In this document: in pieces, positions 1 through 9,012 of the stretch
Layout: each line of letters starts with the position of its first letter
Position numbering within the stretch: the first letter of the stretch is position 1
Source: Phycisphaerales bacterium
GTDB lineage: Bacteria; Planctomycetota; Phycisphaerae; Phycisphaerales; UBA1924
Direction of reading: 5' to 3'
DNA: 64,000 bases
Assembly: GCA_022843045.1 (NCBI GenBank)
Contig: JALHOJ010000003.1
Span: 1 to 64,000, forward strand
Made by a program: the position numbers and the translations under genes
The notes under the pieces: model-generated
Seen by the model: the letters and a program-made list of their open reading frames with translations, nothing else
The model's database searches: none
Told to the model about the DNA's origin: nothing

Positions 1-1
1 G

Positions 2-382
2 ACCGCCGGCACCCCGGCGACCCCGGGCGCGGGTCAGCCCGTCGGCGGCGCGGCTCCAGGCGGCGCGGGTGCGCTGCTCTTCCCGCTGATGATGGTCGGC
101 CTGCTGGTGTTCATGATCTTCATCAGCATCATGACCGGCCGCAAGGAAAAGAAGCGCCGTGAATCCCTGATGTCCTCGCTGGGCAAGGGCGACAAGGTCT
201 CAACCTCCGCCGGGATCATCGGGACGATCACCGAAATGTCTGACTCCGAAGTGGTGATCCGCTCGGAAGACTCGCGCATTCGCCTCTCCAAGAGCGCGAT
301 CGCCGGGGTGCTGTCGTCGTCGGGCAACAAGTCCAGCGGCACCATCGAAGCCAAGGAAGCCGGCAAGCCCGTGGGCGTCTGA
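2..382 (+). CDS. yajC: Preprotein translocase subunit YajC (5' end outside window)
   Basis: Accessory subunit of the Sec export machinery, acting with SecD and SecF at the inner membrane. The frame is open to the left edge of the window, so the start codon is missing; the ORF track only begins at an internal ATG at 89. The visible part has a Gly/Ala/Pro-rich N-terminal stretch, one hydrophobic membrane segment (LLFPLMMVGLLVFMIFISI), a basic stop-transfer (GRKEKKRRES) and the typical YajC cytoplasmic part with a GDKVSTSAGIIGTI motif. It lies directly upstream of secDF in the same direction, the usual yajC-secD-secF order. The long N-terminal Pro/Ala/Gly extension is more than the minimal family needs. 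Confidence 0.93.
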   Translation, partial: TAGTPATPGAGQPVGGAAPGGAGALLFPLMMVGLLVFMIFISIMTGRKEKKRRESLMSSLGKGDKVSTSAGIIGTITEMSDSEVVIRSEDSRIRLSKSAIAGVLSSSGNKSSGTIEAKEAGKPVGV

Positions 383-460
383 CGACGTTCGGATTCGCCG
401 CGCTGCGCACGCAGAGGTGTCCGCGAATCAGCTTCGGAGCCTGAGTTGCGCGTGCTTTTC

Positions 461-493
461 TCCCCGCGCTCTCCGCGTCCTCCGCGGTGAACC
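461..493. repeat. Single arm of a purine/pyrimidine gene-border repeat
   Basis: CTCTCCGCGTCCTCCGCGGTG type sequence between yajC and secDF. It is a one-sided relative of the two-armed elements at 8627 and 14605, which carry CGCAGAGGAAGACAGAG-like arms. No clear partner arm is seen nearby. Confidence 0.45.
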
Positions 494-554
494 TTTCCCT
501 ACCATCCCCACTTGATTTCCGGCGGACTGCTTCCGCCCTGTCCGAGACCTTCAC

Positions 555-3500
555 ATGCGACCACTCCTGAAGACCCTGTTCCTCGTCCTCGCCGTCCTCG
601 TGGTCTTCACGTGGGCGATCATTCCGCCCGACAAGAAGCTCCGGCGCGGCAAGGACCTCGCCGGCGGCGTCAGCATGACGTACGCCGTGCAGATCGAAAG
701 CAACGAGGACGCCAAGGCGATCCTCGCCAAGACGATCGAGGTCTTGAAGGAACGCGTCGACCCCAACGGCGTGATGGAAATTTCGATGGTCGCGCAAGGC
801 CGCGACCGCATCGAGATTTCGATGCCCCTGCCCAGCGAACGCGTGAAGGCGCTGCGGAAGGAGTTCGAAGACGCCCTCGCCGAGATCGGCCGTAACCGCC
901 TGACCCAGTCTCGCCTGCAGCAGGTGATGCAGTTGCCCGCGAGCGAGCGCGACGCCCAGATCAAGCAACTCAGCAGCGGCAACGCCAGCGTCGAGAAACT
1001 GCTCGCCGAAGCCGCCGTTGCCTTCGACGCCGCCCAAGTCGCCAACAAGGCCTACGAAGCCGACAAGAACAGCCTGCCCCTCGCCAGCGCCGCTGCCGAG
1101 GCCGAGACCGCGTACGAAGCTTCCCGCAACCGCGTGCTCGCGACCGTGCTCGACGCCGGGGCGATCCGCAAGGTCGTCAACGCTTCGACCCGCATCCGCA
1201 TGATCGACGCTCGCGACGGCACCCGCGTGCCGCTCCCCTCGCCCCGCGAGATCGCAGAGCAGCAGCTCTACAGCGCGCACCCCGAGAGCAAGGACCAGAT
1301 CGACAAACTGCTCAAGCTCCACGCCCAGTACAGCGCGGAACGCACCACACTGGATGACCCGCAGGACCTGATCCGCATGCTCCGCGGCGCGGGCGTGCTC
1401 AGCTTCCGCATCATGGTGCAGCCGGGCCGGCATCCCGAAGAGGCTCGCCTGCGCAGCGAACTGGCGACCCTGGGCCCGCGCAACACCGCCGCGCCCGACG
1501 CCCGCTGGTACCGCATCAACCAACTCGAAAACTGGCTCAACACCAAGGAACAGGCCGACGCGCTCAAGGAAGACCCGCGTGCTGCCTCCATCATCTTCGG
1601 ACAGATGGGCTATGTGGTGGAGCCCTACGGCGGCGAGTATTACATGCTCGCCTACGACACCCGCAGCAGCCGCCTCACGCAGGAAGAAGGAACCTGGAGC
1701 GTCGCCAGCGCGACCCCCAGCACCGACCAACGCGGCCGCCCCGCCATCGCCTTCCGCATGGACGCCTCGGGCGCTCTGCTGCTTGGCCGCCTCACCGGCT
1801 CGCACGTCAGCGAGCCGATGGGCATCCTGCTGGACGACCAGGTCTATACCGCGCCCAACCTGCTCAGCGAAATCTCCAGTAACGGCCAGATCACGGGCGA
1901 GTTCCCCAAGGAAGAACTCGACTACATCATCCGCGTGCTGGGCGGCGGCAGCCTTCGCGCCAAACTCAGCACCGAACCCATCAGCATCAATGCCGTGGGC
2001 CCCGAACTGGGCGCGGACAACCTCCGCATGGGCGTCAAGAGCGGCGTGATCTCGCTGATCCTGACCGCCGCGTTCATGATCTTCTACTACTTCACCTTCG
2101 GCGCCGTCGCCCTGGTGGCCCTGGTCGCCAACGCATTGTGCATCCTGGGCGCGATGAGCTTCTCCAACGCCGCGTTTACGATGCCCGGCATCGCGGGCGT
2201 GATCCTGACCTTCGGCATGGCGGTGGACAGCAACGTGCTGGTATATGAGCGCATCCGTGAAGAAATCAATCGCGGGGCCGACCTCCGCACCGCGGTGCGG
2301 CTGGGCTTTGACAAGGCCTTCAGCGCGATCGTCGACGGCAACATCACCAACCTGATCGTCTGCGTGGTGTTGTACTACACCGGCACGCCCGAAATTCGCG
2401 GCTTTGCCATCACCATGGGCCTGGGCGTCGTGAGCACGCTGTTCGCAGCGTTGGTCATCAGCAAGCTGATCTTCAACATCATGCTCGCGGCGGGCTGGCG
2501 CAAGGCGAGCATGCTGCCCATGGCCGTGCCGCAGTTGCAGGGCTGGCTGACGCCCAAGATCGACTGGATCGGCCTGCGATACGTCTTCTTCGGGCTCTCG
2601 GCGATCTATGTCGCGCTGGGCATCGGCATGGTCGCGTACCAGGGCCAGAAGATGCTCGACAACGAGTTCCTGGGCGGCACGCAGGTGACGCTCCAGTTCA
2701 AGCCCGACGCCGCCAACCCCGCGGCCAACGTCAAGATGACTCGCGCGGAAGTGCAAGCGCGGCTCGAGGAGATCGCCAAGGACGTGGGCGAGGGCGACAC
2801 GCTCCGCTCGCTTCAGACCGCGGACGTTCTGCCCATCAACCCCGACCTCGAGGGCGACGGCACGACCAGCGATCGCTTCGTGATCAAGACCCTGGCCCAG
2901 AACACCAACAACGCCGTGCTCGACGCGGTGCGCGAGAAGTTCGCGGACAAGCTCGAGGCCAAGCAGCGGCTGGAGTTCGTCGGCCACGACACCGATTCGC
3001 GCGGCGCCCCCGCGTTCGCCATCGAGAAGCCCAACCTGGGCGCAAACGTCGATCGCCCCGCGCTGCGTCAGGACGTGGCCCAGTACCTGGGCGGCGTCGC
3101 GATCATGCTCGACAAGATCGATCCGCCCACGACGCTCACGAGCCTGCGCCAGCGCCTCGAAGGCACTCGCCAGAGCGAGCAGTTCTCAGACACCCTCGCC
3201 CGCCAGCGCGATGTGCTGGTCGTCGAGGGCGATGAGAACGCCGTGACCGCCGCCGTGATCGTCGTCGCCGACGAAACCGCGACCATCAGCGAGAACGAGG
3301 CCCGCTGGGAGACTGAAGTTCGCGATCGCGAATGGGCTCTGGCTCAGGAAGCCCTGACCAAGGACTCCACGCCCGCGAGCGTCGTGACCTTCAGCCCGGC
3401 CATCGCCGACACCTTCCGGGCCAACGCCCTGGCCGCCACCATCGGCACGTTCCTGCTGGTGGGCGTCTATATCTGGCTGCGGTTCAAGGGTGCGCGATAC

Positions 3501-3986
3501 TCGATCGCCGCGATCGTCGCGCTGATCCACGACGTGCTGACGGTGATCGGCCTGATTGCGCTCGCGGAGATCCTCTATGAGAGCAAGGCGACGCACGACT
3601 TCGCCGTCGCAATCAACCTGCTGCCCTTCAAGATCGATCTGAACCTGGTCGCCGCGCTGCTGACCATCGCGGGCTACTCGCTCAACGACACGGTGGTGAT
3701 CATGGACCGCATCCGCGAGAACAAGGGCAAGATGCCCTACGCCACGCGGGACATCATCAACCTCTCGATCAACCAGACGTTCAGCCGTACGTTGATCACG
3801 GGCGGCACGACCATGGCCTCGTGCTTGATCCTTTACATCATGGGCGGCGAAGGCATGCGAGCCTTTGCGTTCGCCCTCCTGACGGGCCTGATCGTCGGTA
3901 CGTACTCGTCGGTCGCCGTGGCGGCCCCGATCGTCTGGAGCCGCAAGGGCGAAAAGGGCAACGAGCAGGCGATCAAGCAGGCGTAG
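555..3986 (+). CDS. secDF: Protein translocase SecDF, fused SecD and SecF
   Basis: Inner-membrane subunit that uses the proton gradient to pull exported proteins out of the SecYEG channel. The 1143-residue product contains both halves in one chain. SecD part: first membrane segment at about residues 8-27, then a DLAGGVSM motif (the D1 DLxGG region), a long periplasmic domain, and a membrane cluster with the AVDSNVLVYERIREE motif near residue 556. SecF part: begins near residue 660 and ends in a second membrane cluster with GYSLNDTVVIMDRIRE near residue 1040, where the conserved Asp of the proton path is present. ATG at 555 puts the first membrane segment at the normal place; no strong Shine-Dalgarno is visible. 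It follows yajC by about 170 bases, probably one operon. The periplasmic region has a long extra helical part (residues about 100-260). Confidence 0.97.
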   Translation: MRPLLKTLFLVLAVLVVFTWAIIPPDKKLRRGKDLAGGVSMTYAVQIESNEDAKAILAKTIEVLKERVDPNGVMEISMVAQGRDRIEISMPLPSERVKALRKEFEDALAEIGRNRLTQSRLQQVMQLPASERDAQIKQLSSGNASVEKLLAEAAVAFDAAQVANKAYEADKNSLPLASAAAEAETAYEASRNRVLATVLDAGAIRKVVNASTRIRMIDARDGTRVPLPSPREIAEQQLYSAHPESKDQIDKLLKLHAQYSAERTTLDDPQDLIRMLRGAGVLSFRIMVQPGRHPEEARLRSELATLGPRNTAAPDARWYRINQLENWLNTKEQADALKEDPRAASIIFGQMGYVVEPYGGEYYMLAYDTRSSRLTQEEGTWSVASATPSTDQRGRPAIAFRMDASGALLLGRLTGSHVSEPMGILLDDQVYTAPNLLSEISSNGQITGEFPKEELDYIIRVLGGGSLRAKLSTEPISINAVGPELGADNLRMGVKSGVISLILTAAFMIFYYFTFGAVALVALVANALCILGAMSFSNAAFTMPGIAGVILTFGMAVDSNVLVYERIREEINRGADLRTAVRLGFDKAFSAIVDGNITNLIVCVVLYYTGTPEIRGFAITMGLGVVSTLFAALVISKLIFNIMLAAGWRKASMLPMAVPQLQGWLTPKIDWIGLRYVFFGLSAIYVALGIGMVAYQGQKMLDNEFLGGTQVTLQFKPDAANPAANVKMTRAEVQARLEEIAKDVGEGDTLRSLQTADVLPINPDLEGDGTTSDRFVIKTLAQNTNNAVLDAVREKFADKLEAKQRLEFVGHDTDSRGAPAFAIEKPNLGANVDRPALRQDVAQYLGGVAIMLDKIDPPTTLTSLRQRLEGTRQSEQFSDTLARQRDVLVVEGDENAVTAAVIVVADETATISENEARWETEVRDREWALAQEALTKDSTPASVVTFSPAIADTFRANALAATIGTFLLVGVYIWLRFKGARYSIAAIVALIHDVLTVIGLIALAEILYESKATHDFAVAINLLPFKIDLNLVAALLTIAGYSLNDTVVIMDRIRENKGKMPYATRDIINLSINQTFSRTLITGGTTMASCLILYIMGGEGMRAFAFALLTGLIVGTYSSVAVAAPIVWSRKGEKGNEQAIKQA

Positions 3987-4199
3987 AAGAAGTCACCACG
4001 AAAGAACGAAGGTCACGAAGAAGCAGTGGGATGATGGAGGCTGGGACCAGCGATAGGGAAGTGGGACGGAAACTCAACCACCCACTTGCTACTCCGCGTT
4101 TCTCGGCTTGCCTTCCGCCCCCGTCCCCTCCGCGATCTACTCTTCTGTCAGGACATCAGGCCCGTCGGAGCACGGGCCCTTGCACGCTCGGAGAGCATC

Positions 4200-4925
4200 A
4201 TGGAAGATCGAACGACGCGCGTGGTGATCGGCTTGTTGGCGATGGTGGGCCTGTGGGTGGGCGTGTATTGGTGGTGGCCGGTGGACCCGCCCGTCAGTTT
4301 CGCCGTCGTCGCTCAGACTCCTCTCCCAGAAGGAGGGGTCGGGGGTGGGCGCGAGACGCTGGCGAGTTCACAGCAATCCGCCGCGCCAGCAACGACATCA
4401 ATGACGCAAGACTCGCCCACCCCAAACCTCTCCCTCCGGGAAGGGCTTGAAGGCGAGCGGCGCGGGGGGGTGGTGCGGCCGCGGTTTGCGACGCATGTCG
4501 TCGGCAAGGACGAAACGCTCGAATCGATCTCGCTGATGTACTTTGGCACTCGGGCCAAGGCCGACGCGATCGCGCGGGCCAATCCGATGCTGAGCCCGCC
4601 CGACTTGAAGCCCGGGCGCGAGATTCTCGTGCCGCTGGACCCGGCGAATGTGCAGGGCAATCCAGTCGGCGAGTCGGTGATCGCATCGAGCCGGGCGCAG
4701 CCGCCCGCAGGGCTGACGCAGGAGTACATGGTGCAGGCGGGGGACTCGCTGGCCAAGATCGCGAAGCAGATATACGGCAGCGAGCAGTTTGCGGACATCA
4801 TCTTCGCGGCCAATCGCGACAAGTTGAGCGAGCCGAGCCGGATCAAGGTCGGGCAGCGGCTGCGCATTCCGCCCAAGCCCGCGGAGAAGCTGAACGCGGA
4901 TGGCAAGAGCGAGGGAGGTCGCTGA
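4200..4925 (+). CDS. Membrane-anchored protein with two LysM domains
   Basis: Likely binds peptidoglycan. The track ORF starts at 4086, but ATG 4200 (MEDRTTRVVIGLLAMVG) follows a GGAGAG ribosome site and starts just before a single N-terminal membrane anchor (residues about 8-25). Two LysM repeats follow: HVVGKDETLESISLMYFG near residue 100 and YMVQAGDSLAKIAKQIYG near 175. The linker between anchor and first LysM, about residues 40-85, is encoded by an inverted-repeat element (separate entry) and reads as low-complexity Pro/Gly/Ser sequence, so it is probably an in-frame insertion. The stop codon TGA at 4923 sits one base before the GTG of the next gene, suggesting coupled translation. No catalytic domain is seen. 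Confidence 0.85.
   Translation: MEDRTTRVVIGLLAMVGLWVGVYWWWPVDPPVSFAVVAQTPLPEGGVGGGRETLASSQQSAAPATTSMTQDSPTPNLSLREGLEGERRGGVVRPRFATHVVGKDETLESISLMYFGTRAKADAIARANPMLSPPDLKPGREILVPLDPANVQGNPVGESVIASSRAQPPAGLTQEYMVQAGDSLAKIAKQIYGSEQFADIIFAANRDKLSEPSRIKVGQRLRIPPKPAEKLNADGKSEGGR
4316..4450. repeat. Inverted-repeat (MITE-like) element inside the LysM gene
   Basis: Left arm at about 4316-4356 (CTCTCCCAGAAGGAGGGG, then GGGGGTGGGCG) and right arm at about 4409-4450 (CGCCCACCCC, then CTCTCCCTCCGGGAAGGG) are reverse complements with some mismatches. The roughly 50 bases between them are unrelated. The element is read through in frame as protein linker. No transposase is present, so if mobile it would have to be moved in trans. 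Confidence 0.7.
4914..4918 (+). promoter_or_regulatory. Ribosome binding site deciding the hldD-like start
   Basis: GGAGG within GAGGGAGG, 8 bases before GTG 4927. It lies downstream of the ATG at 4900 chosen by the ORF track, so it supports the GTG start. Confidence 0.75.
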
Positions 4926-4926
4926 A

Positions 4927-6018
4927 GTGGCCAAGCGCGGCGCGAAGTCGAACGGACGTCCATCGAGCGCTCGGCGGAAGGCCGCGACGCCTCGGCGGTA
5001 CATCGTGACCGGCGGCGCGGGGTTCATCGGCAGCAATCTTGCGGCGGAACTCATCCGGCGCGAGCCGGACTGTCACGTGACCATCGTCGACGACTTTTCG
5101 AGCGGGTCGTGGGCCAACATCACCGAAGCCTGCGAGCGGCGCGGTGTGGCGTTTACGGGCGAGGTGCTGCCCGTGTCCACGCGGGCTTGGGCGTTGCCTT
5201 GGGGCGTCGATGACTTTGTGGACCAGACCAAGCCGTTCGCGGTGTTTCATCTTGGCGCAACGACCGACACGACGGTGACGGATCAGGCCGCGATGATCGA
5301 GAACAACGCGGGGCCGAGTTGGGGGGCGATGCTGGGCGCGTGCGCGGAGGCGGGGATTCGCCTCGTGTATGCGAGCAGCGCGGCGACGTATGGCACGCCG
5401 CCGCAGACCGCGCGGCGGGAGGCGTTTGCGCTTGAAGCGGCGGGCAATCCCAACAACGTGTATGGCTTCAGCAAGTGGCTGATGGAGAACACGCACCGCG
5501 CGTTTGTCGCGGAAGAAGCCATGCGGGGCGAGCCCGCGCCGTGGATCGTGGGGCTGCGGTACTTCAACGTGTTTGGGCCTGGCGAATCGCGCAAGGGGAA
5601 GATGGCGAGCATGGCGTATCAGCTTGCGACGCAGGCGCTCGCGGGGAAGCGACCCCGGCTGTTCAAGCATGGGGAGCAGGCGCGGGATCAGGTGCATGTG
5701 GATGATGTGGTGGACTGCACGCTCGCCGGGGCGGGGCTGGGGCCAGCGGGCGACAAGATCAGGCCCGGCGTGTACAACCTGGGGAGCGGCAAGGCGACGA
5801 CGTTCAACGATGTGGCTCGCGCGGTGCGGGAGGGTCTGGGGCTGCGAAGCGGCGAGTTGGAGGTTGAGTACTTTGACATGCCGGAGAACGTGCGAGCGTT
5901 CTATCAGGACTTCACGCTTGCGGACATGAGCGAGACGAAGCGCGGGTTGGGGTGGGTGCCGATGCGCGAGCCGGTGGAGGCGGTGCGGGGGTATGCGGGG
6001 TGGATGAAGCAACGTTAG
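4927..6018 (+). CDS. hldD: NAD-dependent nucleotide-sugar epimerase, HldD (ADP-glyceromanno-heptose 6-epimerase) type
   Basis: Short-chain dehydrogenase fold enzyme that in this family epimerises ADP-D-glycero-D-manno-heptose for lipopolysaccharide inner core. Of 363 residues, TGGAGFIGSNL near residue 28 is the Rossmann dinucleotide loop, YASSAATYG supplies the Ser and YGFSK (Y179, K183) the catalytic pair. The segment YFNVFGPGESRKGKMASMAY closely follows the HldD substrate-binding signature (YFNVYGPGExHKGxMAS), which separates it from GalE-type enzymes. The GTG start at 4927 is chosen because of the GGAGG 8 bases upstream; the track start ATG 4900 would overlap the LysM gene. N-terminal about 20 residues are basic and unconserved. 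Close spacing to the LysM gene suggests co-transcription. Confidence 0.85.
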   Translation: MAKRGAKSNGRPSSARRKAATPRRYIVTGGAGFIGSNLAAELIRREPDCHVTIVDDFSSGSWANITEACERRGVAFTGEVLPVSTRAWALPWGVDDFVDQTKPFAVFHLGATTDTTVTDQAAMIENNAGPSWGAMLGACAEAGIRLVYASSAATYGTPPQTARREAFALEAAGNPNNVYGFSKWLMENTHRAFVAEEAMRGEPAPWIVGLRYFNVFGPGESRKGKMASMAYQLATQALAGKRPRLFKHGEQARDQVHVDDVVDCTLAGAGLGPAGDKIRPGVYNLGSGKATTFNDVARAVREGLGLRSGELEVEYFDMPENVRAFYQDFTLADMSETKRGLGWVPMREPVEAVRGYAGWMKQR

Positions 6019-6050
6019 AAGAGAGCGGCGGAGAGGCAGCCGCGCAGGAA

Positions 6051-6088
6051 GCATCGAAGTCGGCTTGGGCCGACTTCAATGGCACGGG
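6051..6088. repeat. Constant-end variable-stem palindrome, copy A
   Basis: GCATCGAAGT-CGGC-TTGG-GCCG-ACTTCAATGGCACGGG. The GAAGTCGGC / GCCGACTTC arms form a perfect 9-bp stem with a TTGG loop. The outer ends match copies B (9258-9310) and C (51556-51595) while the inner stem sequence differs. It lies 32 bases after hldD and may also act as its terminator, though no U-run follows. Confidence 0.75.
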
Positions 6089-6121
6089 ATGGTTTTCAGG
6101 GAACGCGCAGAAAGGCGGCGC

Positions 6122-6146
6122 GGGGCTGATTGCTCAGCCCCTTTCC
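6122..6146 (+). terminator. Possible terminator downstream of hldD
   Basis: GGGGCTGA-TTGC-TCAGCCCC is a perfect 8-bp hairpin followed by TTTCCT. The short U-tract makes it a moderate candidate for plus-strand termination. Confidence 0.5.
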
Positions 6147-6730
6147 TGGCTCCGGGCGATCCTGACGGGCGAGGTTGACTCGGCAGCGATTGGGTTCACG
6201 CCGGGTGGCGGCATCAGCGTTTGAAGCTGGCCTCTTGCTTTGGGCGCAAGGCGTGGCTTCTTGGATGATCCGCCGCGTGCTCAGGGTTGGGCGGCCTGCG
6301 GTGAAGCAGTTTCCGGGCGGGACCTTTCGTTCCCGCCTGGTTGTATCGCCAGTTCGCGCCTGAACGCGCCGTGCTCGACCGTATCGCGCAGGCTTGGGGC
6401 TGGTGCTCGTCCAAGTCCTGCGGGGCCGCCTGGGCGCTTGGTGGGTTGGGAAGGAGTGCTCGGGGCGAAGCGATCGCCTTTGAGTTCCGTTCCCTTGTCA
6501 CTTCACGCGGACAGGAAACCGCAGGATGTGGACGCGCGGGCCTTGGGCCTGAGCGACATCGGTAGTATGACGAGTTGTTTTGGAAGTGCAAGGGGGAAAG
6601 GGGGGGATGACCTCAAAGTTGCGCGCGCACGTGGTCGTTGGGAGAAGATTTCACCGCGCCGGGCGACGCAGGAGAGAGAGTTGAGAAGTGAGAATGGGGG
6701 GAAGGGGAATTGGGCGTGGGCATCGGGGGA

Positions 6731-6761
6731 AAGAAAACGCCCCGGCTTGGGGCCGGGGCGT
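6731..6761 (-). terminator. Rho-independent terminator of rpsA
   Basis: On the minus strand ACGCCCCGGC and GCCGGGGCGT form a perfect 10-bp stem, followed by TTTTCTTTCC. It lies about 45 bases past the rpsA stop codon. Confidence 0.85.
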
Positions 6762-6803
6762 GTGGGAAGTTGGAGTTGGTAGATCGGGCTTAGATCAACT
6801 TGG

Positions 6804-8609
6804 TTAGTTGAACTTGATCTTGTCGGTGCCCATGGCGCCGTGGCTGGCGTCCATGCCGCCCTTGGCGGGGCCGCCGCCCTTGCGCTTCTTGGGGGCGTCG
6901 GGGTCGGGAGCGCCGGCTGCATCGGGGCCGCTGCCGCCGCCGCCCTGGCCGGTGGTGTCACCCCACTGGGCGCGCTTGAGCGAGAGGCCGATCTTGCGGT
7001 CGGACTTGTCGACGCGAAGGATCTTGACGTCGATTTCGTCGCCAGGCTTCACCACGTCCTGCGGGTTCTCGACCTTGTGATCGGCGAGTTCGCTGATGTG
7101 GAGCAGACCTTCGAGTTCCTGTTCGAGTTCGACGAAGACGCCGAAGTTGGTGATCTTGGTCACGGTGCCGCGAACGACCATGCCGGGCTTGTAGTGCTCG
7201 GGGATGGCGCCGATCCACGGGTCTTCGGTGAGCTGCTTGATGCCCAGGCTGATGCGCTGCTTTTCGCGATCAACCTCGAGGACGACGCACTTGACCTTGT
7301 CGCCCTTCTTGACGACTTCGTTGGGGTGCGTGACCTTCTTGGTCCAGCTCATGTCGCTGACATGGAGAAGGCCGTCGATGCCCGGCTCGATCTCAACGAA
7401 CGCACCGTAGTTGGCGAGGTTGCGGACCGCGCCTTCGATGACGGTGCCGGTGGGGTACTTCTCGCCCACGAGCTCCCAGGGGTTGACCTCGATCTGCTTC
7501 ATGCCGAGGCTGATTTCCTGCTTGTCCTTGTTGATTTCGAGGACGACGACGTCGACTTCCTGGTTCTGCTGGACCATCTCGGACGGGTGGTTGACCCGGC
7601 GCGTCCAGGACATCTCGGAGATGTGGACCAGGCCTTCGACGCCGTCTTCGAGCTTGACGAAGGCGCCGTAGGACATGATGCTGGTGACCGCGCCGCGGAT
7701 GCGGCTGCCCACGGGGAACTTCTTCTCGATTTCTTCCCACGGGGAAGCTTCGCGCTGCTTCATGCCCAGAGCGATCTTTTCCTTGTCGCGGTCGACGTTC
7801 AGGACCTTCACTTCGACCTTCTGGCCGATCTTGAGCAGTTCGCTGGGGTGGTTGATGCGCGACCAGCTCATGTCGGTGATGTGGAGCAGGCCATCGATGC
7901 CGCCCAGATCCACGAACGCGCCGAAGTCGGCGATGTTCTTGACTTCGCCGTTGATGATGTCGCCTTCCTTGATGTTCTCCATGAGGCGCTTCTTGGCGCT
8001 CTCACGCTCGGTCTCGATGAGCTTGCGGCGGGAGACGACGATGTTGCGGCGTTCGAGGTCGATCTTGATGACTTCGGCGCGGATGCGCTTGCCCATGTAG
8101 CCCTGGACTTCGCCCGGGCGACGGACGTCGACTTGGCTCGCGGGCAGGAAGACGGGGACGCCGATGTCCATGAGCATGCCGCCCTTGATGGACTTGGTGA
8201 TCACGCCTTCGACGACGTCGCCTTCCTTGGTGTTGTCGACGATGCGCTGCCAGGCCATCATGCGGTCGGCGCGGCGCTTGGAGAGCTGGATGAGGCCTTC
8301 GTCGTTCTCGAGGCCTTCGAGGAGGACGTCGATTTCATCGCCGATGGCGACGGGGGTGCCTTCGAACTCTTCTTTGGGAATGAGGCCTTCGCTCTTGAGG
8401 CCGACTTCGATGACGACGTCGTCGCCAGCGAAGCCGATCACCTTGCCCTTGATGAGCTTGCCCGGAGTCAGGTCCACGGTCTGGACCTTCAGCAGCGAGT
8501 CCATGTACTTGGGCTGGCTGCTCTTGTCTGCGGGCATGATGCCGGCCATGAGCTTGTCGAGCTCGTTGTCGGCGAGACCAAGGGAGGCGATCAGGGATTC
8601 ATCGATCAT
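6804..8609 (-). CDS. rpsA: 30S ribosomal protein S1
   Basis: RNA-binding ribosomal protein that helps mRNA onto the 30S subunit. The 601-residue product has six S1 (OB-fold) repeats at about residues 48-113, 128-196, 213-283, 300-370, 385-457 and 473-545. Repeats 3-6 carry the canonical GAFV.....GLLHISEMSW pattern; repeats 1 and 2 are the divergent ribosome-binding type. This matches the full six-domain form. The tail after residue 550 is Gly/Ala/Lys-rich. ATG 8609 is preceded by AAAGG at 8-base spacing. It appears to be a single-gene transcription unit with its own terminator. A two-armed repeat lies directly in its 5' region. Confidence 0.97.
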   Translation of the reverse strand: MIDESLIASLGLADNELDKLMAGIMPADKSSQPKYMDSLLKVQTVDLTPGKLIKGKVIGFAGDDVVIEVGLKSEGLIPKEEFEGTPVAIGDEIDVLLEGLENDEGLIQLSKRRADRMMAWQRIVDNTKEGDVVEGVITKSIKGGMLMDIGVPVFLPASQVDVRRPGEVQGYMGKRIRAEVIKIDLERRNIVVSRRKLIETERESAKKRLMENIKEGDIINGEVKNIADFGAFVDLGGIDGLLHITDMSWSRINHPSELLKIGQKVEVKVLNVDRDKEKIALGMKQREASPWEEIEKKFPVGSRIRGAVTSIMSYGAFVKLEDGVEGLVHISEMSWTRRVNHPSEMVQQNQEVDVVVLEINKDKQEISLGMKQIEVNPWELVGEKYPTGTVIEGAVRNLANYGAFVEIEPGIDGLLHVSDMSWTKKVTHPNEVVKKGDKVKCVVLEVDREKQRISLGIKQLTEDPWIGAIPEHYKPGMVVRGTVTKITNFGVFVELEQELEGLLHISELADHKVENPQDVVKPGDEIDVKILRVDKSDRKIGLSLKRAQWGDTTGQGGGGSGPDAAGAPDPDAPKKRKGGGPAKGGMDASHGAMGTDKIKFN

Positions 8610-9012
8610 GGATGGGACCTTTCGGAAATCACCACAAAGGCACAGAGGGCACGAAGAAGAGAAAAGAGAAGGGAGAGAAGAGACAAGAAAGGGGTTGCTC
8701 CAAGGACTTGGTCGGGGGAGAGTGCCTTGGGGCTTGATGTGCCTTCTCTTTGTGTTCTTTGTGGCTTTGTGGTGATTCCCTGGCGTGCGGAGTGTCGCGG
8801 TGGGATGACCCGCGGCGTTTGCACGTCGTCAGTCTCGCGAGCCCTGCTGTCGTGCGGGGGCTGGGGTGCGTCGCCGAATGGCGAGGGCAACCCAAGGGTC
8901 GAGACCCGCCCCGTGGACCTGGGGCTGGTACTGGAACAGGATTCCGCCCCTGGAGGAAACCAGGTGAAAGCGGGCCGGCATCCCGCCGGGGGAGAAGTTT
9001 AGGCTCAGGAGG
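8610..9012. other. 403-base 5' region of rpsA without a gene
   Basis: Holds the two-armed repeat at 8627-8776 and then about 230 bases of GC-rich sequence with small hairpins (CCGGCGGGATGCCGG and CCTGG/CCAGG on the minus strand). This should contain the rpsA promoter and the end of the histidine-kinase transcript, but I cannot pick a convincing -35/-10 pair. Confidence 0.4.
8627..8776. repeat. Two-armed gene-border palindrome
   Basis: Left arm begins AATCACCACAAAGGCACAGA and the right arm, read on the opposite strand, begins AATCACCACAAAGCCACAAA. The first 13 bases are identical and the rest is about four-fifths similar. The arms are built of short CACRAAG-like units. Located immediately upstream of the rpsA start. 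Confidence 0.75.

Larger units (their letters stand above)
6019..6803. other. 785-base gene-free region between convergent hldD and rpsA
   Basis: I see no convincing coding sequence; the small ORFs here have shadow-like composition. It contains a constant-end palindrome (6051-6088), a GC hairpin followed by TTTCC (6122-6146), another perfect hairpin GGCGGGA/TCCCGCC at 6316-6337, and the rpsA terminator at 6731-6761. I checked by eye for RNase P RNA, tmRNA, 4.5S and 6S RNA landmarks and found none. It is long enough to hold a small RNA of unknown type. Confidence 0.5.

Noticed and set aside
228-2987. 919-residue minus-strand ORF
   Set aside because: Shadow of secDF: His/Gly/Asp/Val-rich composition and no family motif, while the plus strand encodes clear SecD/SecF.
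6122-6141. tmRNA-like 5' end GGGGCTGA
   Set aside because: No tmRNA 3' end, tag reading frame or tRNA-like part nearby; it forms a simple hairpin instead.
8900-8990. Possible cobalamin-type riboswitch (GGAAACCAGGTGAAAGC)
   Set aside because: Only a partial likeness to the box, and on the plus strand no gene follows in that direction.
6840-9002. 720-residue plus-strand ORF
   Set aside because: Antisense shadow of rpsA, with repetitive Asp/Val/Leu sequence and no domain.
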